From Pterois miles (taxonomy: Eukaryota > Chordata > Actinopteri > Perciformes > Scorpaenidae), in the NCBI GenBank assembly GCA_947000775.1, contig CAMQGK010000516.1, positions 372,001 to 436,000 of the forward strand: a stretch of DNA of 64,000 bases. Direction: 5' to 3'. Positions 37,401 to 49,400 of this stretch are shown piece by piece. Made by a program: the position numbers and the translations under genes. Under the pieces are notes generated by a model. That model saw only the letters and a list, made by a program, of their open reading frames with translations, had not been told where the DNA came from and did not search any database. Within the stretch, counting starts at the first letter, position 1, and the number at the start of each line of letters is the position of its first letter.

Positions 37401-40400
37401 GATGGTCTAAACACAATTTCAAAAGTTTTTATGCCCAGTCAAAGCACTGGAGACATTTTTTAATCTGTGGTTATATCATACAGTATCTTGAAATCTTGGC
37501 ACAGCATGGCACCTTTTTCAATCATATATGTATGCACAAAATTTGGTCTTGATGCCACCAAAAGAAGAATCCTATTTACTTTTTCTTAGTCATCTTTTTT
37601 TTTTTTTTTACAATCCACAAGTCTGGATATGTTGTAATGGTTTCTGCTCTCTAGGTTTCAGAGCGCAGCCTCCCCCTCCTCCACCGCAGCAACAGTCCCT
37701 CCATGACCAGGTCCTGGCTGAGATCAAGCAGGAGAGAAAGCTGAGGCCTGTGGTCCTGCCCAGCTCTAGACGTAAGGGGACCATTATTCATCACTGTTTC
37801 TCTTACCCCACCATAAATAAATTAAAGCCTCAGCACAGGTAAAATTAAAGGAGCTATATATGAGATTTTCAACTTTAATTTAGCAGCAAACAACTATTTG
37901 CCACATAAAGATATAGTGGAGTAATGTTTACCTGAGCAGAGACTGAAGTCCCTCTCCCTCCGTATGCGTTGTAATCTGAGTGTCTCTGTGCTTTGTTTTG
38001 ACGCACATGCATGGTAGTGCATGTTAGTACATGTAAGTCCCTTCCTTTTAAACTGTTGTTTCTACTGACGTTTACAAATAGACTAATGGTTTTTTATACT
38101 TCTGTGATAAAGCTTTCACAGAGCTCTCATAGAGCCCCAGAGATGTTTTGCGCTGTTCGCTGATGCACCGCGCACCTCATCAAAAATGTGACTGGACATC
38201 AGAGGTGGGAGTTAGCCAGACAAGTACCTACATCTGTTACAACTCCTCCTCATCATCCAACTCTTAAAGCTTCAGTAGGCAGAAAGATTTTGGCATCACT
38301 GGACAAAAAATCCATAATAACCTTTCAGTATATTGTAATTCAAATGTTCTGAGAGAAAACTAGACTTCTGCACCTCCTCATGGCTCTGTTTTCAGGCTTT
38401 AGAAAATCTTGTCCCAGACAGGAGACTTTGGCCAATCACAGGTCATTTCAGAGAGCGTGTTCCTATTGACTGTGCTCCAGGTGGTAGGCAGTGCTTGGTA
38501 TTTCTTCAACAGATCTCAACATGGCTGCCAGGTCACAAACTTTCTCATTTTACAGCTAAACAGTAATTACAAGAGGATTCTGAAAACATCTGAGGAGAGA
38601 AATAGTGATTACAGTAACAGAATATTGATTCATATTTGATCAGTGCTGCCTAGTGTGACTATTTGATTGTCATTTGCAAGTGATTGACTCATAGATGACT
38701 CCAGATCAGCTTTGTGAAATCTTGCAGATGCCATTAGGAGCACATGATTTTATCCAGATTACCAGTCTCATGCACTACTGTTAGGATACAGTGACCGTTT
38801 CATAAAAATATTTTTTTAATCATATTTGCTTTTTTTCTACTCACTGTAGCTTCAACATCATTTCATTCATTCAATTTCATTCAGCCATGAAATTGTGTTG
38901 GGCTAAACTTATATGGCACTACTGAACCATCAAATAAATCAAAGACTGCGTGACAAAGGATTTGAAAATCATGGGTCCAAATCAGTTAGCCCTGTCGCCT
39001 CACAGCAAGAGGGTCGCAGGTTCGATTCCAGCTTGCGGCTCTTCTGTGTGGAGTTTGCATGTTCTCCCCGTGTAAGCATGGGTTTTCTCCGGGTACTCCG
39101 GTTTCCTCCCACAATCCAAAGACATGCTGTTTAGGTTAATTGATTACTCTAAATTGCCCGTAGGTGTGGATGTGAGCGTGAATGGTTGTCTGTCTCTATG
39201 TGCCCTGCGATGGACTGGCGACCTGTCCAGGGTGTACCCCGCCTTCGCCCAATGTCAGCTGGGATCGGCTCCAGCCCCCCCGCGACCCCTAACGGGATAA
39301 GCGGTTGACGATGGATGGATGGATGGGTCCAAATCAAATCTGTGCCCACACTGAATACATAGGCTCACAGTCGCACAAGTACAAATGAAGTATTAGAGAG
39401 TGACCTCCTACACAGCATTATAAAAGTGAGACAGCAGAGTCCAGTTTGAAGCGTTCAGCTGAGGCTACACTCAACCAAAGAATACATGTTCTTCAGAACA
39501 AATATACTGTAGTCATAGCTGTCTGCGAGCAGTGTGCCAGACACCCAACTTTCAAGTTCTTTATTATCAAATGCACAACTACAAAAGCAGTTGAAGTATA
39601 AAACAAAACACAAGTAAACAAAACAAAATGAGAATCTAAGACATAAAGTAGTGCAAGTTGGAATATAGGGATAAAATCTAACAATATTATATATGTAAGG
39701 AATAATGTACAGTGAGCCAGTTATTGTTGTGACACTGGCATCTGTCATTGTCCTGAAGGGGCTTCTTTCATAACAATGACCCACAAGCTGTACACTATCC
39801 TGCTTATTATAGGGCTACTTACTTAAGAATCCAGAAATTTGACACAAAAAAAGGTCCACGAGAGTCCAATCAGGAGAGGTCCATTAGTACTGTGTCCATA
39901 GCAATGGCCTGTTATAAAGAAACAACAGACTGTAGAATGCTGTGATTGACCAATCAGTAACATAGAATATGCTTCTATACTGTAAAAATCAATATTCCAC
40001 CCAGCAAAACAATAGCCAAGATGTACAAGATGTTGCTAAATAATAAATAAAATTAAAATGCTCAACAGTACTAAATGCAAAACATCATACATTTGCTTAT
40101 TTCATTTAAGTTCTCAAAATGACTCTCTTTATTAAACACAACATTTCATTAGATTAAGATAAAAGTCAGTTTTTCCAATTGTCCTGTGCTGCCTTGCAGA
40201 ACCAGAGGCAGCTGTTTGATTTCCACCACACAGACACAAAAGTACTTCATAATAAAATGGTCTCACATTTTATTGGCTGCATGTATTTATATTTTTCATT
40301 TAATTTGATATATTTGTCAACATTAAAATTAGTTGGATGGTTTCTGGAGAGATGTATTATGGTGATATTAAGTGAAGTAAAAGATAAGGTTTGCTTGCTG

Positions 40401-43400
40401 CTCTTGATATCATACTGTGTGTTTGCCTAATTAAAGTCATTGCATGACTTTCAGCATGACTCATTATGCTCTTGTTGTGCTATCCAGAGAGTAAATGTTA
40501 TATTGAAGGTAAATAGACCACCCACACTGCTAAATAGTGACTTCAGTGCTAAAACTCTAGTCTGCACATTCTGTACAGTAGCCTGTGATAGTCACACTAC
40601 AGTTAGGTACTTTCATACAAAGCTGTAAGCTGTAGTGTGTAACAAGAGTATTTTTCCATTTAGAGCTACAGTGCACATGGAGGTGGCATTGCATTTCATA
40701 AATATTGACCAGCTATTTACAGATCAAGGTCAGTGTAATTCAGTGTGTGGTCTGCTGATGAAGGAGTCCTCACACAACACACCACCTTAAGAACACATTG
40801 CTTTGTTTTGAGCTGCTTTTTGTTATTTGGGAAAATGAGTAATGGGACTTCTGGAAATTAAAGCTGCAGAGTGTAGAAATGGAGCAAATATGACTAAAAA
40901 AAATATAGGTAGATGAGATAGGTAATCTGAAAAAAAAACCATGTTCCTCTGTGGCTTCTAATGACATCTGCAAGATTTCACAGACTGGTGAAAAACAACC
41001 AGTCAGAGCTGATCTGGAATCTACCATCCAGCTGCCATCTATGAGCCTCAATCACTCACAGACTCCGACTTAACGGTCAAACTAGGCAGTGCTAATCAAA
41101 TCTGTATCCATATTGTATTACTGCAATGACTATTTCTCTCCTCAAATGTTTTCAGAAACATCTTGTAGTTACTGTTTAGCTGTAAAGTAAGAAAGTTTGT
41201 GAGCTGAGATCTGTTGAGGAAATACCAAGCACCGCCCACCAGCTGGAGCACAGCCAATAGAAACGCTCTCTCTGAAATGACTTGTGATTGGCCAAAGTTT
41301 CCCGTCTGGTACAAGATTTTCTAGAGCCTGAAAACAGAGCTATGAGGAGGTGCAAAAGTCTAGTTTTCTCTCAGAACACTTGAATTACAATATGCTGAAA
41401 TGTTATTATGGAATTTTTGCCCAATGATGCTAAAAATATAATGCCTACCCCTACTTAAAAGGGAGATTTGTCAAGTATGTAATACTCTTATCAACATGGG
41501 AGGTGGGCAAATATGCTTGCTTTACACAAATGTACTGTATGTACTGGTCCTATGTGAACAGTCAAATTGATTTTCAAGGGCGCAAAAAGGACACAGGCAG
41601 TGCTTCTCCAAAAATCGTGGCACTTTTGCAGAATGCATGAATATGCCATAACACAGCTGTCAGTCACTGCTCAGTTCAGATATGATCAATAATGAATCAA
41701 TATGCTGTTATTGCAATTTCTTGTATTTCTCTCCTTAGATGTTTTCAGAATCATCTTGTAGTTACTGTTTAGCTGTAAAATGAGAACGTTTTTGACTCGG
41801 CAGCCATGTTGAAAATAGTCATCCCAAAGCCGGCGCAAACTTTCTCCAGATTTTTTTCAGATTATCTGTCTAATGTACTACTGTTAGGATATATTAGTTT
41901 AGTTAGTTATATTAATTTTCTAAACATTTTATCATATTAGCTCCAAGTTACCAAGTGCAGCTTTATATACAGTGGAAAAGCTATACAGGGACTGCAGTTG
42001 TAGCTTTTCCACAACAAAGCTCTTCCAAAATTGTCGGTTTACAGTAATTATTCTCCTGTTTTAAAATGAGTGTGGTAATGAGTTATTGATGCTAAAATGC
42101 TACATAGGGTACACCTCAGAATCACTGCCTTCTGATCTCACTATTTCTGATTTTGTTCCCTGACAGTGTTTTTGGTTTCTCTTCCCTCAGCATTTGGCTC
42201 TCTGCCTTGCCTGGCTCAGACTTGTCCTTGTAACATTAAATCTACTTCATGCATCGACCTGTCCATGTCGGAGCCCCGGCCGCCATCCCGCCCTCGCATC
42301 TTGCTCAAGGCTCCAACTCTGGCCGAGATGGAGGAGATGAACATATCTGAGGTGAGGCTAGGCACATTTAATAGCTAACCTTGACTATCCGGAATTAACA
42401 TTAGGGATATCCACAATTACATTGTGACTAGTCACGATTTTTATTCCAAATATCTATAACATCATTTTGACTAGTGAAGAGGACAGTTAGAGATATCTGT
42501 AATTCAGTTTTGACTATCCTAAATAACAGATATCTCAAACATCATTATGACTAGTCAGAACTGTTGTGGACACATAACTCACTCATTGTCACCCTCTTAT
42601 CCGGGGTTGAGTCGCGGGGGCAACAGCTCCAGCAGGGGACCCCAAAACTTTCCTTTCCTGGGCCACATTAACCAGCTCTGACTGGGGGATCCTGAGGCAT
42701 TCCAAGGCTAGTGTGGAGATCTAATCTCTCCACCTAGTCCTGGGTCTTCCCCGGGGCCTCCTACCAGCTGGTTGTGCCTGGAACACCTCCCTAGGGCGGC
42801 GCCCAGGGAGCATCCTTACCAGATACCCACCTCAGCTGGCTCCTTTCAACGCAAAGGAGCTCCGGCTCTACTCCGAGTCCCTCATGGATGGCAGAGCTTC
42901 TCACCCTATCTCTAAGGGAGATGCCAGCCACCTCCTGAGAAAAGCCAATTGTACCCACGATCTAGTTCTTTCGGTCATGACTAAGCCCTCATGACCATAG
43001 GTGAGAGTAGGAATGAAGATTGACCGATAGATCAAGAGCTTTGCCTTCTGGCTCAGCTCTCTCTTTGTCACAACGGTGCGGTAAAGTGACTGCAATACCG
43101 CTCCCGCTGCTCCAGCCAATCTTACACTCTATTGTTCCCTCACTTGCGAACAAGACCCCGAGGTACTTGAACTCCCTCATTTGGGGTAAAGACTCATTTC
43201 CTACCCAGAGTAGACAATCCATTGGTTTCCTGCTGAGAGCCATGGCCTCCGATTTAGAGGTGCTGATCCTCATCACAGCCACTTCACACTTGGCTTTGAA
43301 CCAATCCAGTGAGTGCTGGAAGTCGCAGGCCGATGCTGCCATTAGGGCCACATCATCTGCAAAAAGCAGCGATGAGATCCTCAGCACACCGATCTACAAA

Positions 43401-46400
43401 CCCTCCGCCCCCGACTACGCCTCGATATCCTGTCCATGAATATCACAAACAGGATTGGTGACAAGTCTGACTTACTGCCGAGAACCCGGACACAGCTCTC
43501 GCTTTGGGAGTACAGAGATTGGATGGCCCTGAGAAATTACCCTCTCACCCCATAATCCTGCAGCACTTCCCAAAGTATCCCCCAGGGGACCCAGTCATAC
43601 GTCTTCTTTAAGTCCACAAAACACATAACATTGGTCTCTATGTGCAGCCGGCTGTGAGACCAGTGGTCAGGGACCACTGTGGATCAGATAGTTAGGCATG
43701 AAAGAGCTCATCATCAAGGAATGTGTGAACGAGAGTTTTGTTCATTAGAGAGTTTTGGTAGAAATTTACCGCATATTGTGGACTTAAAGTCTCCAGACAC
43801 ACTATAAAACCATACAGCTGCGGTGCATTGCCATAGTATATTTGAATAGCTTCCGCCTCTGGTCTCACCCTGCCCCCTTCTGATGTAATTACATATATCT
43901 GGAACTTTGTTTCGCCATATCAAAACTCTATTATTTCTATTCAAGATATCTGTAATTACATTTTGACTATCTGTAACTCCAGTCAGTGATATCTACAATG
44001 TCATTTTTACTGGTCAAAATTTCATTTTAGGATCTTAAAAGGATAATGTAGATATCTCAAATTGAGGGGAATTAAAGATATCCTGAACTGGAATTCTGAC
44101 TAGTCAGAATTAAATTGTAGATGTCTGAAAATGGAATTACGACTGGTCATAATTCAGTTGCAGATATGCGCAATGTGAATTATGGATACCCACAACTGAA
44201 TTGTGGATATCTGTTATGAGAAACCCCATACATACGAATAGCAAAAGTAGTTTGAATCGTACTATTGAAAATGCAATAAGAGATATCTAATATTAGGGTT
44301 TTGCCTAGTCAAAATAGAATTAGGGACATCTTAAATTAAAATTCTGAATAGGTAAAATGAAGTTGCAGGTATTTTTAATGAATATCCTGTCCAGCTATTA
44401 AATGTTAAAACGGCTTGCCATAGGAGCTCCAGCACCGAGATGTTTAGGGAGGGAGGATCATTGGAATCATTGTTGATGTCTCTGAGGGCTTGCGGGTGTT
44501 TTTCACAGTAGCACATGCTTTGCTTCAGCTTAAGTGGGTTAAGATGCCTCGGCGCAGTTGCAGGATAGCACAGATGGTTGAACAATGCTTGAGATAAATC
44601 CTCTTCTCTTTTGCAAAGACTCAGCAACTTGGGAAAACATCTATTTTTCCTTGCTTGTTGCATTATAACAATCATCAAAACTTGACAGCGTGTTACTCCC
44701 ATACATTTCAGCATTTTAAGAGATATCATCACTGGCCCAAATGAACCAATTTAAAGCAGACTGGAGTTTAAGTTCTACAAATATTTCTTGGAGGAGCAGT
44801 TTGTAAATAATAGATTTTAGAGCTTTCTTTCAGTTGGACTGGAAAATGAATTTAGGTGTAAAATGATCTCTTTATCATGTAAAGTACTGCAGTAATACTG
44901 ACTTCTTTTGAGGCTGCTTTTTATTTTTGTATCTGCCAAGCTGATGTTCTGAGGTTTTGAAGCTGCTGAGGCAAAAAAAAAAAAAAAAAAAACATTATCG
45001 TAGCAATCTAAGCAGAACTTGACTTTATGGACTTAGAAGACTATTTTGTGGTCCATCTGTGAAATCTCCATTATTCAGTCTGCATATTGCATGCCACCAA
45101 AAAACATTACCAGTTAAACCAGTCTGGTTTTCAGGATTTTCTGTGTCTTAAGGTGGCTTAAATAAGAAGAAGAAGAAGAAGATCAACCTTTATTAGTCCC
45201 ACAGTGGGGAAATTCAATTTACACTCTTTTTAACTTATACATGGTGCATGCACACAAACACACACACACATGCAGTAATGGAGAGATGTCAGAGTGAGGG
45301 GGCTGCTCCAAACAAGCGCCCCGAGCAGTTGGGGGTTTGGTGCCTTGCTCAGGGGCACCTCGGCAGTGCCCAAGAGGTAAACTGGCACCTCTCCAGCTAC
45401 CAGTTCACACTCAGTTTTTGGTCCATGTCGGGACTTGAACCGGTGACCCTCCGGTTCCCAAGCCAACTCCCTACAGACTGAGCTACTGCCGCCCCGTATG
45501 TACTTAAAAGGACAGTGTGTAAGATTTAGTGGCATCTTGCACTGAGGTTGTAGATTTCAACCACCCCTCTCTCTCTCCAAGCGTGTAGAAGAGCCTACAG
45601 TGACCTTTGTGCATTCACAACACCAAATTCAAGCTGCCACTTCAGTGTAAAAATACCTAAGACTCTCTCTAGAGCCAGTGTTTGGTTTGTCTATTCTAGG
45701 CTACTGTAGAAACATAGCAAAGCAACTTGAAGGACTCTGTGAAGAGGACCTGCTCCCTATGTAGATTTGAAAGGCCCATTCTAAAGCTGTGTCTCCCCAT
45801 ACACCCCCATTTACCTTTTCCTCTTTCTTCTCCCTTTAACCCTTCCTCTCCTTCTTCAATCCCTTAGGAGGAGGAGTCCCCAGACAATGGGGAGTTGAGG
45901 AGGGCAGAGAGCTCCCCCACACCTCTGAAAAGAGATCGCTCCTTTTCAGAGCACGACCTGGCCTTGCTCCGTACCGAGATGCTTCCTTCGCTCTCTGAGT
46001 CGGCCCACCTGGGTGGGACGGTCAGGCTGAGGGGTGAGAGGCCTCGATCCAGGACGCTGATCGGTGCCGGTCCACCTCCTAATCACAGAGGTCAGTGTGT
46101 AAATGTAGACTGATTATCCTTGGTATTGGTAATAGCTCATTCTTCTTATGAATGTTACTTCTATATGGGGAGACTGTGGCTCAGAGGTAGAAGCAGGTCA
46201 TCTCCAATCAGAAGGTCAGCGGTTTGGCTCCTCCAGTCACATGGTGAAGTGACCTTGAGCGAGAAACTTATCCCCACATTGCTCCGGAAGACTGAGTATT
46301 ATGATTAGATCCTGATAGGCAGGCTGGCACCTTGAAAGGCAGCCTCTGCCATCAGTGTATGAATGTGTGTGTGAATAAGTGAATGCTGACATGTCGAGCT

Positions 46401-49400
46401 CTTTGAGTGGTCGGAAGACTAGAAAAGCACTATATAAATGCAAATGTATTTACCATATACAGTATATAGAACTATATACAAGTAATATACTTATATACAG
46501 GGTACTCATTTTTTGATCAAAGTTGGTTATGGAATTTCACACAAGAGAAGTCCAGCATTCCAAATTACAAAATTGATTATTGCCCGACAGGGGGAAAAAA
46601 GTGAGTTAATCAAAAGTTGAATGGACCTTAATGACCATAATGCTATTAGATCCACCTGAGCTTTTTCCACTATAACAAGTCAAAATTTCTGCTGTGTAGA
46701 AGACAATAAAGAAACATGAGTGCTCAAGAGTCTTTAGTGTGTAAAACATCTGGCAGTTTGGAAAAACTTAGTTTAACTTTGCGCCAGAACTCAAATAAAA
46801 AATGTGACAGGAAAATGCCATTGACGTTCAGGATATTGTAATTCAAATAAAATCCTACTTAAGTTTTTTCAGCTTACAAATGGCCAATGTGATAGAACGG
46901 CCTGAATAGTCCAAGAAAAAAATATTTTACTTCCAACAGGTGAGTAAAAAAAAAAAAAATGCACCATAAATGAACACATGGTGGCACTATTGCCAGTAAA
47001 TCAGTCAGTCCTCTCATGGCCTAACTTTCCACCAAATGTCATTTAAATGGAACTGGCTCACTGTTACACTGTCAAGCTTTACTGGAATATAACACTTGAA
47101 TATAACAGAGCCAGTGTTAAGGTCATTGGTATTGCCTATGCTCTCCCAATATAACAAGTCAAAATGTCTCGTGCAAATGAAAGTCTGTTTGCTAGAATCT
47201 GGCCTGGCTGGAATACTGGATTGAACCATGTATTTTTCATTCGCTCTTCGCTAAAGCTATACACTTATTCACTTCTGTTAACTTCTGTTTAACAGTTATT
47301 CTCAACCAGGCCTCACTGATATTCTGGAGTCTGAAGTTAGTTAATCCTAACCAAACACTGCTGCAGCTCATTCCTTTGGTTAGATTCTGCTGTTTGACTG
47401 AAAGAGAGATAATGAATTAGATCAGCTGCTGCAGTGTGTGTTTGCAATGAAAACTGGCAGACTCTTGGCCTTCTTGATACTGTTTTAATTCTCCTCGGAC
47501 AGAAGGAAACACAGTGCCAGTTATACTATAGTACGGTCTGTGGAGATTTAGATTTTACATGTAAAGCTGCAGTGGGTAGAAATGGAGGCAGCACTGATCA
47601 AATATGAATCAATATTGTGTTACTCTAATGATGATTTCTCTCCTCAAATGTTTTCAGAAACATCTTGTAGTTCATTTTTAACTGTAAAATGAGAAAGTTT
47701 GTGACCCAGCAGCCATGTTGAGATCTGCTGAGGAAATACCAAGTGTAGCCGGCGGCAGGCCGCACACCCCGACTACCCTGCGTTGTGTTCTGGTGCACAA
47801 TAGGCGACTGGACACAGAGGGATGATGGAAACAGAAGGTGCTGTCGAACTGGGGTTTTATTCCTCTCACAGCCAAAAATAAAAACAGACTTTAGGAAACA
47901 GCAACTGTGAAACGTCCCCTTCAACGTCACCAACATGAGCAGAAGCCGCGCCGCCTCCCGCCGCCATGACACTCCGTAACACTGGCTAACGGCTAACAGT
48001 TCGGTCCGCGGGTATCAGCAGCGCCAACAGCCGATACCGGAGGTTGCACATAGACTCCAGAGACCTCGATGGTCTGGGGAAGAAGTCCGTGGGTCCGTGC
48101 GGCTTCAGAAGTTAAATCACAGTCTCTGATTTCAGCTCCGCACCGTCACACCCTAAAACCACATTATTACCCTCACTTCCCGTCTGTCCAACCTATATCT
48201 TCCGGTCTGTTGTTATCCTCTTTCAAAATAAAAGCGCTGACTGTGAATTTAAAGGAAATATAAAATCCATCCATCGTCAACCGCTTATCCCGTTAGGGGT
48301 CGTGGGGGGCTGGAGCCGATCCCAGCTGGCATTGGGCGAAGGCAGGGTACACCCTGGACAGGTCGCCAGTCCATCGCAGGGCACACAGAGACAGACAACA
48401 TATAGACAGACAACCATTCACGCGCACATCCACACCTACAATTTAGAGTAATCAATTAACCTAAACAGCATGTCTTTGGATGGTGGGAGGAAGCCGGAGT
48501 ACCCGGAGAAAACCCACGCTTACACGGGGAGAACATGCAAACTCCACACAGAAGAGCCGCAAGCTGGAATCGAACCTGCGACCCTCGTGCTGTGAGGCGA
48601 CAGCGCTAACCACTACACCACCGTGCAGCCCGGAAATATAAAATATAAAGCCAAAATAAATAAACGTGTCAGGTTGAGGGCAAAACAACAATAATGAAAT
48701 TATCAAAAATACCATGGGAAGAATTTTGGTGAAATTAATTAACAGATATAATATAAACAACCCTTTCTTTTCTCTTGTATGTTACACAAGCACCACCCAA
48801 CAGCCGGAGCACAGCCAATAGAAACACTCTCTCTGAAATGACCTGTGGTTGGTCTAAGTCTCCTGCCATAGGAAGATTTTTAAACTTACGAAAGCCACGA
48901 GGAGATACGGAAGTCTAGTCATTTCTCAGAACACTTGAATTACAATATGCTGAAAGGTTATTATGTTTTTTACCCAGAGATGCCAAAAATATACTGCCTA
49001 CTGAAGCTTTAATTTGGCTGTAAACTGACATCAAACCCAAACCCCCGCAAACTGATTGCACTTAGATCATCGATATAGTGGCTAACAGCCTAAACAGCCT
49101 TTTTAAAGTTTCCAACTCCTCTGCCTTAAGGCCTGGAATGAAAGCAGCAGTGCATTAACTAGAAGGTCATGACAGAACCAACAAATACTTCTGTTCTTTC
49201 CATATCCCTGGTAAGTATATCACATCCATTCAATTCAGGTTCTATTTTCACCTTAAAGGCAATAAAATGATTCACTTGTTGAGACATTATGTCCCCCCTC
49301 TGCTTCCAGTTATCAGTTATACCTCAAGCACTAACCTCATTAAATTACTGTTACAGTTACCTCACCGAAATAAGAGCTAAAAACGTGTCAGTCCACTGTG

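Larger units (their letters stand above)
34635..37654. other. Intron 6
   Basis: The first 1.5 kb is an AAGTATAC-type repeat split by another repeat (see separate entries). From 36120 to 37600 the sequence is AT-rich with no exon or recognised element. A T run at about 37596-37609 is a candidate polypyrimidine region upstream of exon 7. Confidence 0.6.
37772..42190. other. Intron 7
   Basis: It contains MITE M copies (38266-38852, 40861-41455, 41655-41965), a SINE with 14-bp target duplication (38985-39322) and a family B scrap (41455-41545). The stretch 39340-40860 shows nothing recognisable. Confidence 0.7.
42352..45867. other. Intron 8
   Basis: It contains a TGACTAGTCA-type array split by a LINE (42385-44380), an A run at about 44972-44990, a family S SINE (45160-45495) and a family C repeat (45508-45785). 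The stretch 44380-44970 shows nothing recognisable. Confidence 0.7.
47563..49012 (-). mobile_element. MITE family M copy interrupted by an LTR-like insertion
   Basis: The left arm 47563-47743 (AAGCTGCAGTGGGTAGAAAT to GGAAATACCAAG) and right arm 48791-49012 (CACCACCCAACAGCCGGAGC to GCCTACTGAAGCTTTA) join into a normal MITE M sequence when the insert is removed. Both terminal repeats are present. Confidence 0.85.

Noticed and set aside
43020..43439. + strand frame of 139 codons
   Set aside because: It is antisense to the LINE reverse transcriptase at 42570-43690.
45420..45495. Possible tRNA genes at the tRNA-like sequences (also 3590, 31180, 39000, 48570, 62110)
   Set aside because: Each is the head of a SINE with a shared body and tail, and none keeps a convincing complete tRNA fold.
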